A stretch of 64,000 nucleotides of DNA, from assembly GCA_964019415.1 (NCBI GenBank), contig OZ025884.1, forward strand, positions 3,975,193 through 4,039,192, given 5' to 3'. This document shows positions 48,601-58,384 of this stretch, in pieces. Both the position numbers and the translations under genes were made by a program. The stretch is from Ianthella basta. Taxonomy: Eukaryota > Porifera > Demospongiae > Verongiida > Ianthellidae. Positions within the stretch are counted from its first letter, which is position 1, and every line of letters begins with the position of its first letter. The notes under the pieces were generated by a model. The model did not search any database and had not been told where the DNA came from. It was given only the letters and a program-made list of their open reading frames with translations.

Positions 48601-50149
48601 AAGATATATGTAATTATATTGTTACTTGCACTGTATATATATAGTACAATAGGGAGGGCCATAGCCTGGATATACAACCGGGGTATGAGCATTGAGGTCG
48701 TATATTGAGGCTATGGACCGACCTACCGTACTATACATAGTATATAGTATGACATTTGTGCAACCAAAACATATATACCTTCTTTAGCAATTACAGTTGA
48801 GTTCAAGGGCCAATTGAGCCTCATGATCTAAGTATCAGAGACACCTCTTGGTCCATTTAACTATTACATAAGGTCTTTGCTCTACTATGCTCCTCATAAC
48901 AATCCCATTTGAACAGAAGCAGAAGCAAACACAACACAAATGCAGACTAGACGTAGGTCTATGCCAAAAATTAGCTGCTATTGCAAGGACGTCCACACCA
49001 AAAAGGGAGGGTAAAATATTACTCCTTCCAGACCTTTGTACTGAGCCCAATATGAATGTAAACAACATAAAGTGGTAGCTAACCGAGCCAGAGGAACCCA
49101 ATCACAGTACCAACAAGCTCAACGCAAAGGCAAAGAACAGTGAGCACATGAGCTATATTGTGAATGCCTGTACTCAAACTCACTTCGCTACGAAGGAATG
49201 GCAAGCAGCACTGTTCCATGAAAAAATATGGTCCACCCAAGTGAGCACGACGAACCTCAAAGCCCAGAGGTTCATGCAAAATGGCTGTCCTTTCAGTAGC
49301 TATTTAACATGATGAGTGCGCTGTTAAACGTTGTAAGAAAAGTGTTGTACCACTTGCAAATTTGGCATAGACACGTAGCCTACTGACAGTTGTTATTCTG
49401 GGGAAGATGCCTGCCTTTGGAATTTATAAAAGCCTAGTTGGCATCTATAACAGATATACCATGCATAGCACACCATTGTATTACCACAATACATATACAA
49501 TACATATATACTCACAGTCCCACCTTCTTTAGCTATCCAGTAGTTACCATTGAAGCCATGAGACAGCATACAGTAGAGTAGTGCTAATGTATATATGTGG
49601 CTCACCACGGAGGTGCTAAACTGCATGCACATGCCTCTGCACTCCCACGCTCAGCAGCACATCTGCCAAGCTCTGTTCCATCCATGACTGATATGTAGAT
49701 GCCATGTATGAGCCTCTATGAGCGGTTCTCTAAGGCTTTGATCACCAGCAACTGTATACATTAGCTCCTTGTTATAGCCTGGTAACAACTTCATTGCATC
49801 ATAGATACAGGGCAATGTGCACAAGGATGGTCTGTGTGTGTGTGGTCCGTGCCTGCTTGACTGGCTCACTAATTATAATGCATGGATAAGACACAAAAGT
49901 ACTTAGTTTCTCTAGGTACAGTATATTGTGCATTGAAATAGTTTAAATAGTAAGCTTAAGCATTGTGTCCATTATATTTGTAATAGAGAAAAGATTGAGC
50001 AAACCAACAGTACCTTGGAAGAGAAGATGACCACCAGGGTTGATGAACTGGCAGAGCAGCTGAAGGACCTCAAGTACTTATTAGAGAAGATTGACAAGGC
50101 CATGGCAGGAAGGCAGGAGCTTGCAGATGTGGAGAAAGTTGCCATTTGA
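42694..50149 (+). CDS. TRP-like six-transmembrane cation channel with short ankyrin region and C-terminal coiled coil
   Basis: Twelve exons encode 684 residues: 42694-42792, 42990-43324, 43544-43646, 43811-43969, 44040-44119, 44268-44462, 44724-44900, 46011-46316, 46446-46692, 46945-47054, 48409-48489, 49987-50149. Residues ~38-100 contain one to two ankyrin-like repeats (STRLHTAVRKGNIERALQLL, LTPLDTAAV). Six hydrophobic segments follow: S1 ~258-282, S2 ~298-320, S3 ~334-355, S4 ~360-383, S5 ~398-420 and S6 ~486-512, with a pore loop between S5 and S6 (FTGLRSLVESGSVLSYYG). After S6 comes NVLIAQVSDTYTKV, reminiscent of TRPV/TRPA and polycystin channels. The C-terminus has an acidic patch (DDEEEED) and a coiled coil (~625-680), which could drive tetramer assembly. 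It is far shorter in ankyrin repeats than TRPV, TRPA or TRPN, so I do not assign a subfamily. The intron 10 donor at 47055 (GTAAGA) splices in frame directly to 48409. Introns 7 and 10 hold MITEs. Confidence 0.82.
43437..43525. repeat. Palindromic GTGTGA/TCACAC element
   Basis: Several inverted copies of GTGTGA and TCACAC, with a terminal GACACCAAATGTTAAC. The complement resembles the cluster at about 10485-10600. It lies at the 3' end of TRP intron 2, just before the acceptor. Likely a small non-autonomous element. Confidence 0.45.
45391..45806. mobile_element. 416-bp MITE in TRP intron 7
   Basis: The left end TAAGGCCCCGTTTACATTAA continues AACGTTTTCG. The right end is its inverted copy with one or two changes (45774-45806). 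TIRs are about 30 bp. The GGCCCCGTTTACA type of end is reminiscent of hAT-group MITEs; the class is inferred. There is no coding capacity. Confidence 0.85.
47790..48330. mobile_element. 541-bp MITE in TRP intron 10
   Basis: Imperfect terminal inverted repeats: CTACAGTATATGTCCGTATAGAGGC at the left, and at the right the complement of CTACCATACATGTCTGAATAGAGGC. Both ends carry subterminal direct repeats of the type GGCTCGAATAGAGGCC at about 20-bp spacing. The interior is non-coding. Confidence 0.8.
48655..48740. repeat. Palindromic element in TRP intron 11
   Basis: The inverted arms 'ggccatagcctggatatac' and 'gtatattgaggctatggacc', with outer 'agtac' and 'gtact'-type flanks, make a foldback of about 80 bases. 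Confidence 0.5.
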
Positions 50150-50800
50150 TGCTGCACATCTATGAGAAAGTACAGCTGATAAAATAATAACCATTCAACA
50201 ATTCAATATTCATGCATTCATTCATTGCTCATTTCTTTCATTCACTCTTTAGCTGTCACACCATATGTAGACAATGAATAATAGCTATAATATAGAGGTC
50301 CACAATGTTGGTACTCACTATCTATGTAGACCATCATCTAATGACTTCCATCACACAAAGAACACTTTGTTAAAACACAGATACTTGACCCTAGTTACAA
50401 TGCAGAAACAGTCAAGAGGTGAATGTGCATAAGGTAGTGTCCATGCATGGCTGAAGAGCAACAGGTGATACAATCTAGTGGGCTGAGCAAGTGATATTGT
50501 GTTATTATGTAAATTACTGGCCAGGGGTATTGTAGGAGAGTATGCACTGACTGAACAGTAGAATAGTAGTCCACATGCGTTGACTATTCAGGGATAGCAT
50601 CTATTCATTGGCAGCTGCACGTCTAGACCTTAAAGGAGCCACTCCAGCTATCTACTCTGTGCTACATCGGATAGTCTAGAGTTGCGGGATGGACTAAATC
50701 TCGGAGATCCCCTAGTGTTGCGGTTACGCAACAATCTAGATTGCTATAATCTGATTGGTCAGCATGATGGGTGTCACGAGACGTCATATAAGCTCGAGAA
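50150..50800. other. Spacer between the TRP channel gene and TMEM175
   Basis: About 650 bases between two co-directional genes. It should hold the TRP 3' untranslated region and the TMEM175 promoter. An inverted CCAAT (ATTGG) lies at about 50755 and CATATAAGC at about 50785, very close to the TMEM175 ATG. No other feature is seen. Confidence 0.55.
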
Positions 50801-53800
50801 ATGGCAGACTCCCTCATTCAGCATGTTTTCTCGGGCGATCGCATGCAAGCCTTTAGTGACGCCGTATTTGCTATTATGGCAACAATGCTGGTAAGACAGC
50901 GCATCATGTGAGCGCGTGTGTGTGTACAATCAGCTTAAACTAGCACTGTGACTCAGAACAGGGTAACTATTGTTACAATGGGAGCTATCAGATAAGCTAC
51001 CGGTTGTATCATAGATTACTCGAACTAAATAGTGTTAATCACCTATAGTTGTATCTGCCCCACTGCAGGTAGTACCCTTGAAACCATCGGAAGCTAATAT
51101 TGAGCAAGTGAATTCTGTAAGTTGCTGCTACAATATCGGTTTTTGTCATTCAACTTGAATCTGGTATAAGATATGTGGGCAATTTAATGTGCTGAGGAGT
51201 CACAAGTGGCTTGCGCATTATCTCAGTGATACTTAATGTCGACCACTTGAGTGCACGGCATTCACTGCTAATTGTACATAGATTGTGACTGGATAACGTA
51301 GTAGCTCTACTGCCGGTCTTGGCAATATTTGGTATCAATCTCTCCTAGAAGAATGGCTAAGAAAGTGCCCAGCTGCTTCTGCTTCAGGAGAGATTTAACC
51401 TGGACTCCTGTACTACTAGTGATCACCTAGGCTACAGGAAAGTTCACCCTGCCCTGCCCATCACTAGGTGCCAGCTTGTGCATAAGGACCACAATCATGC
51501 TGGATGATATTAGGGATAATGTGAAGCTATTACAAGGGTACAAACTGCAAGAACAGCTGCCAACACAAAATTGAAACTTGATGGCAAAGATTCCTCACAC
51601 TACACAAAATAGGCTGTTGCTGAGCCTTTACGATTATAATAGTGTGCAGTGTACTGCATGTGTCCAGTGCACCAGTGGAGGCAGTTCTGTTTAGTGGCAC
51701 ACATGCACAGATGTTTGTGATATCCCATCCTTCTGTTCTATCCTACTTCATCACCTACGTAGTATACACTTATTGTACATTGGCAAGTGTTGAGGTGTGG
51801 TTGATAAGGTACTCCTCATTCCCATAGGGTTCTGTACAACTAGATGCAGTGCTTTGGGATAATGCACACCAATTTCTCATCTATGGATTTGTCTTCTCTG
51901 TCATAATGCAAACCTGGTATAATCATGTGAGGTGCGTCGGTGGATATGGCATCTTATATATGTATCTATATGCTTGTAAAGCATTCATAAGTTCTTCCCA
52001 CGCAGAGTGTTTCGGGTAGTCGACAGAATTGATGACTTTGTTGTATGGATGAACTTGGTAGGTGTACTAGTTATTGGTGTAGCTCATTGAGTATTCATAG
52101 TTTTTGTAATGATACTATTGATGCAATAAAATGAAGAGTGTTGATTCATTGAGTAATTTTACTACTTGCTTCTGTGTCACTCTGACTGTAGCTGTGCCTG
52201 CTCTTCACCAGCTTTTTGCCGTACACTGTGAGTGAATTGAGTCATGCTCCCTGGGCAAATGTTGTCTGAACAGTGATATGAAATTAATAACTGAATCATC
52301 AATTTAGGGATCTTTGTCGGCAAGGTTTCCGTCTGTTCCTGGTACTATTGCAATCTGTGCAGCAAATATCTTTTGTGTGTGGATAATTCTGGTGAGCATG
52401 TGCTCTGGAGGGATTATGTGTTCAGAAGTGAATGATGGCACAGAATTTGTTTGTTGTATGCATCTCTCTTGTGCTACTCAATAGGCAATAATTTTGTTTT
52501 ATGGTCTGCGAAAGCAGAAGCTCGTTCACCCAGACATGAATGATCTCCCTGACTTGGTACGCATCCTTATTGCGAGATAATGGTTACTGCATGCACAGTT
52601 ACTGCACCATCTCCATACACTGTTGTTTCACTGCAGAGAATTGCAAGGATAGGGATGTTTGTCATCCTCCTGGTGATTCCAATCTTCTGCATTCTATCCA
52701 TTGCCTTCAGTTTTGTGGACTATGTTGTGGTAAGTGTGATAAGCAATGTGTATACCTGTAGCTGCTTATGTACTTGAAATTTATTTTTTGTTTCCAGGGC
52801 TGGGTACTGTTTGCCCCAATCGGGATTATATCTCTCATTACAAGACTTATTTTCCGAATGGTTCAAAGTGAGTCTTCGAAAAAACATGTTCCCAATTGCT
52901 ACTTAGAATGAGCTGAATTTGTGGTAATGTCCACCACCCTGGAGGACCCACATCAGTTTAGCTCCACTCAGATGTGCATATTTCCACTAGTGCACCATTT
53001 GAATATCTACTGGGAAGCAAATGTGATGTGACTGAGAACTGCATTATTGAATCAGTACTTGGTTTGGTGATCTGAAATCATTCTATCCATTATCCAAACC
53101 TTTACTAATTCATCTCTGCCGTTATGTGAATCTTGACACAATCAAACTGTTTGTTCATGGATTTTAAAATTATAAGTGGTGCTGTTTGCCACTCTAGTAT
53201 ATATGTACACGCATAGGGTGGGCCCATCTGTTACATACATATGTATTGTCTACTGTCATGTGTATGTGTGTTATGTTTGTTACAGTGCTTTATGAATACT
53301 ATGCATAAGATGTGTTCCATACCACTTCTTCTGCTGGTCTTTCTCCCTGTCATCCTTCAAAATTTCTATAGAATGCAGAGGGAAACCACTTGATCCAGAC
53401 ATCAATTACCTTTTGAAGTCTGTGGCGAACAAAGAGAGAACTGAGTGTGGGTGACTTTCTCTGACGTTGACTTGGAACATGATTATATCTGATATGTACA
53501 TCTCCCTCCAGTCTTCACAGATGGTGTTTTCTCCATTGTTGCCACCTTGATTGTGTTGGACTTAACGTGAGTGCATACAGTTTCTCTGTGGAAGCCTTTG
53601 TGATGAGTGGTACACCCAGTCTGTATGATAGAATGGGTGGATAGAACTCTTTCTGCAGACGACAGCTTGTTTTGCATTTAGTGACTTGGGTCTACTGCAC
53701 TTCTCTTGTAGTGTTACTACCTACATATGTGCGTTATACAGATAGAGGTCAGAGATTCTTGCTTCAGCTGGGGCTGCAAAAGTAGTTACTAAGTAGTTAT

Positions 53801-56632
53801 GTAGTAACTATAAACTTTCTGGAGTTGTAGTATTTGCATTTGTGTGTTATTTATCTCCAATGTGAATTTGGCTATTGCAAATGATGAGATATGTATAGCC
53901 ATTTGAGCAACTATAGCAGTGTTTCTACTGACACCATTTCTTCACTGTTAGCATTTCTTGTTCACCACTGAGTGCTGCTACCATGTACGTAGGACTGATG
54001 GACTGCCAGACTATCAGATAAATCTGAATGCTACAGCTGCCGCAGCTGAACTGACGTCATTCTTTAATCATGAAGCTCCCAGTCTGGAGGCATATGTCAC
54101 CTCTTTTGTCATTTTAGGTGAGTTCTGGGATGGCAATAAATTTTTGTACTAAATATTGCTACCCAGTCCACTGTGGAAGTCCAGTACTTACTCATTTGTA
54201 ATGTTATGCAAGGATCCTGTCTGCCAGTCATTCCTTCTTACGTGATAAAATCAAAAAAAGCTTTAGCATATTTATGTTGTATTGGTTTCCACTTTGGCTC
54301 AGGTCTGTTGTGGTTTGTGCACCACTCCATGTTTCATGTAAGTCGGGTCTGACCTTGGGGAGTGATGCAATTCAATGAACACGTCACAGTATGTTTCACA
54401 TCTTCTCTGTAGTTCATTCGTAAGATGTCCCCCATGATGTCCCTTATCAACTCAGTAGTACGTTCAGTATACAAACACTAGGCTAGTTCTCTGTATTGCT
54501 TATGTACATTGGTGAGGTTGTGCTATTTCAACCAATGACTCTTGTGTAATACGTATGTGCTGCTAGCTGTCTATGTTAGGTACATGAGTGACTGGTGAAG
54601 ATACAATAGTGTGTGTTTCTAGTGGTGTTCAGTGCACAAGTCACAGATGGATATGCATCTTTCTCGTTCTCCCCACAGTCCCTTTGTTTGGTGGGGCTAA
54701 TCCCATTTGTTAGTGACTTATTGGCCAATTTTGTCAGCCTGGAAGTGACGGTTAGGGTATTTTTAAAGAGGTTTCAGTGAATCTGTGATGTCATTCTCAC
54801 TACCCTACTTCTGCCTTCAGGCTGATATATCTGCCAAGGACACCTCCCTGCAAGCTGCTTGTGTTATTGTTTTCTTGATCAGCATTGCTCAGCTTCTTGT
54901 TTTCCTCATAGCCCGACTGTACAGGTGGGAAGAGTGCTTCATTTGCTTCCTCCACAGTTGTTCAGTTGCTACATACATATAATCTACTATCCTCCCTTGA
55001 TATGCATAGGTATGAGTGCTTGGTAAAGGAAACAGAGGAAGACTCCAACGCTGAAGCTTTACTTCTTCTCAAAATGCTTGTATTTCCAACTGTCAGGTAG
55101 CTCAGCTTTAATGTACAGTGGATGTGTAGTAGCTGCTTTTTGTCTGTACATTGCTACTGCTACACTGTATTTTACCATCTTTTGCAGCTTTATTGTGTAC
55201 TGGGCAACGTTTTCAAAGGCAGAATACTTCAACAGGGCACTACTCTTTGAGATTGTGAGAGATGTATAATTTGTATGTTAGATATTCAAGAGAATCAGAG
55301 CTTGCACTCTCTAATATCAAAGAAGCTTGTCCAGCTAGGTTGTACATAACACTGATAGTTCCCTTGCAAGTCACTGCATGGCCAAAATTTTGATTCGATC
55401 AAATGCTTTGCAGCTCACTGCTGCCTCCTTCATGCCCAGTGGTGTGGCTTACAGAGTGTGTGATGGTTACATATGTAAGGGTGACTATTGATGTATACAG
55501 GTAGTGATATGGTGGATAGAAGTGAATATATTAGAATGCAATTGAAATGAGGTTCTTTGTACCCAGCAAAAGATTCAGGTTATTCATTATTTTGGCCAGA
55601 TGCTCTAGCTTCTTCAAGGTTTTGGCAGTCAGTCATGCTCCAGACAGCTAGAGCATCTAGCCAAAACATAGCTTATTCCTTAATCCTTTCACTGGTTACA
55701 GAGAACGCACCTTACAGTATCATTACTGTACAAGCAGAGAAACAAGCACATCACACAATTGAAACGACAGTTGCTTGACTGTGATAATGACTGCTGTCCC
55801 AGTAGTGAAGTGTTTTCACTGATCCCTTCTGTCGCTGGTTATGAGCGGGAAACAGTTGAGCACTTGCTGGTGTTGACTTTAACTCAGTTCTTTCTTACAC
55901 CTTCACAGTTTTTCTGGTCAGTTCCGTTGATCTTCATTTGTATCCCATTGGTTGGCGCCTTGGTGAAAGCACTGATCACGGTGAGTGAATCTGTCAAGTA
56001 AATCATCAAAAGGTATTAGAGAAGGTCTGATGTGTGAATCCACAGTCATATGACCAGCTGCATGTGTGAATAGAGTGCACGTCACAATGAACTATAGTGG
56101 TATGTAATTTCTTGCATGGAGGATTGAGCGGATATAGTTATTTCTGAATTTGTCTGTCACAAACTTTCAGACATTCTCCGATCAGCCTGTACAAGAGTTG
56201 GTTTGCAGAAAGCTTGTATGTAGTGTTTTTCTTTTACTTGATGTGCATGTAATGTAATCCACAAAAACCCTTGCTCCACCACTCTGCTGTCTGCTTATAA
56301 CACAGAAACAAGTTCTTTAGCATGTCTTTATATAGCTTGAGAAGTGACTGTGTCCACTGCGCACACTGCATGCACATGGTTGCCTTGTTCTTGACTAGCA
56401 GAGTGTATGTCAGTGTATGTCAGTGTAGTTAGTGTTCCATAAAGAGGCATGTGCAGTGGTTGCTGTTCATGTCTGTGCTCCCTTTCTGCAGTTTGTTAAG
56501 AGAAGAATGTACGGGACTAATGAAGGTATATGTGTTGTGATAGGTCTACAGCTATGTTTTGCTCATACTTGGAGATAAGTGCTTTAACCGTGTGCAGGTT
56601 ACCAGCGTGTGAATATGAGGGAACGGCAGTAA
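50801..56632 (+). CDS. TMEM175: TMEM175 endolysosomal potassium/proton channel
   Basis: Twenty-two small exons give 498 residues (human 504): 50801-50890, 51069-51116, 51828-51931, 52006-52057, 52192-52227, 52308-52391, 52485-52556, 52637-52729, 52798-52867, 53372-53446, 53512-53566, 53993-54117, 54303-54337, 54413-54454, 54679-54750, 54821-54924, 55010-55096, 55188-55254, 55909-55980, 56171-56215, 56492-56525, 56598-56632. TMEM175 is a two-repeat, twelve-helix channel carrying K+ and H+ across late endosome and lysosome membranes. Repeat I opens with FSDAVFAI (residues 18-25) and repeat II with FTDGVFSI (243-250). The gate isoleucines (Ile25, Ile250) are kept, but repeat II has FTD rather than FSD. 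Other family segments are RVFRVVDRIDDFVVWMNL, FTSFLPYT and GLLWFVHHSMFH. The last donor base of exon 15 could be 54743 instead of 54750. The donor at 53446 (T|GTGGGT) is weak but required by phase. Confidence 0.9.
55590..55667. repeat. Long hairpin in TMEM175 intron 18
   Basis: Arm TTTGGCCAGATGCTCTAGCT (55591-55610) pairs with AGCTAGAGCATCTAGCCAAA (55646-55665), with one mismatch and a 35-nt loop. Weaker complementarity extends outward. It could be a foldback element remnant or a structured RNA. Confidence 0.55.
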
Positions 56633-57321
56633 TTGATCAATGATTGTCGCTACCTGTCGCTATTGTGGCAACAAAACATCATGGATTTAACATTGAATAA
56701 TTTTTTGTGTGATTTTAGGGATGACAGGCCTTGCCATTTTATACATACACACAGATAGACAATGCTGTTTGGTTTGATTATAATTGATTAATGTCAGTGT
56801 GAACATCAGTTAATTCATATAGGGCTTGCAACTGATAGTGATGATGTACAATGGACCCATAATGACATGCATTCCACTTCATCTGCTGCATATGCTACTC
56901 TCAGAGTTACAATATAGCTAACCTATTAACCTATTGTCAGTATATATTGATCTGAAACATGCAGCAACAGATCCTTATTGTGCCTTTGAAAGATCCTATG
57001 ACATGGCCACCCTGCAGCATGCGTACGCGTATAACTACGAGCTAGAGTGGATGCAAGCCAGCATGCATACATGATATTTGTCCCCCCCCCCCCCCCCCCC
57101 AGTCTCGCGTAGCCCAGACCGCTTCTTCCCTCCATTTTTAATTAATGACGTCATAGGTCGGGGGAGAAGGTCTCCGCGATTGCGCAATAATATGCGCGCG
57201 GAGAAATAGGGTCTGGAACCGAGACTACCCCCCCCCCCGCAGATGATCTGAAAATCTATGCGCGTTTGTTTGCGTTTCCTAGCTTGATGAGACGATTCGC
57301 GCCCAGTGAGCTGAAACCGCA
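56633..57321. other. Spacer between TMEM175 and the LEM-domain exons
   Basis: About 690 bases. It contains a C19 run (57082-57100), a foldback MITE (57101-57226) and another C-rich patch (57228-57238). The remainder shows nothing recognisable. Confidence 0.6.
57101..57226. mobile_element. 126-bp MITE beside a C19 tract
   Basis: The left end AGTCTCGCGTAGCCCAGACC and the complement of the right end (AGTCTCGGTTCCAGACCC) form imperfect terminal inverted repeats. The interior contains TGACGTCA and GCGCGC palindromes. The copy is bounded on the left by C19 and on the right by a C-rich patch. Its right end is about 95 bases before the LEM ATG. Confidence 0.65.
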
Positions 57322-57829
57322 ATGCCCCGAGGCAAACGTCAAGCGCCGAGTGATTCTGCTTCAGCATCCCAAGCAAAGTTGCCAAAGCCTGAAGTGCATG
57401 GAGAGGAGTTAAGCAATGCAGCCATTAGACAGGAACTGATGCGCTTGGGCCAGAGTCCAGGACCCGTGGATGATGGCAATAGGTTAGCAGCTACAGTAGT
57501 GGGTGACCGTGGAGCACGTGTAGCAGCACTGAAGTATACCTGTAACTGTGTCAACGCATGTAGTACCCAATGTCATAGCTTCTCTTGGTCGTTTTAGGGA
57601 CTTGTACCTGAAGCAGTTGAAGAAAATACGACAGACTCCCATTGCACAAGATCGTGATGTCACAGTGTCTACCAAGACTACTTCGAAACCGCCACAGCTA
57701 ACAGCTCCAATGCAGGAGCTCTCGCCTGGAAGAGTGGCGGTGAGTTTGAAGACAAGCAGTTTTGTTACTGTCAAAACTTCTGAAGTGTTCCTCAATGTTC
57801 CTCACTGTGGTGCCAACAGCCACAACTAA
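57322..57829 (+). CDS. LEM-domain exons (stand-alone protein or N-terminus of a fusion)
   Basis: Exon 1 is 57322-57482 and exon 2 starts at 57598. The join restores a LEM-domain pattern at residues ~29-66: ELSNAAIRQELMRLGQSPGPV, then DDGNRDLYLKQLKKI. LEM domains of emerin, LAP2 and MAN1 relatives bind barrier-to-autointegration factor at the nuclear envelope. The N-terminus MPRGKRQAPS is basic. Two endings are possible. Read-through of exon 2 reaches TAA at 57827-57829 (about 132 residues, no membrane helix). Alternatively the good donor GCG|GTGAGT at 57740 splices, in phase 0, to the lyase exon at 58385. The domain call is from pattern only; the gene boundary is unresolved. Confidence 0.6.
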
Positions 57830-58384
57830 CCATCAAAGCATATGATGTGGTAGCTACAGGCCCATGCTACAGGAGTGAATTATGTAGATCTGGGTGCTTT
57901 GCTAGCACACATCTAGCAGCACTGAAATAAGTGCTCTACATATGTCCATACCTGCCTGAGTGCTACTATGTGCTTGTTCACCAAGCGTCCAGATCAGATC
58001 ACAGTATCTGCATCGATCACAAAGCTCTTTCCAAGTTAGGAGCTAACGTGTTGTAGTCAGAAGTCAGCTCGCTGTCGCATATTTAATCTCTCTACTATGC
58101 CCCTTAAAATTGCCTCCTTATTATCAATTGCTTTCCAACATTGTTTTAGCTTTGTGTGTTTGCCAGATTTCTCTCAGTGAACCCTCACCTACATTGTTAG
58201 CAATGTGCGTGTGTATACTGTGTACACATGTGAGAGCTGGTGAACTCCTTGTGTACAGACATGTCATAGCATACACAGACATCGACTTTATAACGGACAA
58301 GTAGTATGTTTGTTTGTTTCCCTGTATTTATTTAATGTCTTTGTAAAGTAGCTATGTGTGTTTACTACATCTTCTTCCTCACAG

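Noticed and set aside
48887-49279. Several 60-90 codon frames in TRP intron 11
   Set aside because: Overlapping frames on both strands, no homology, no splice logic.
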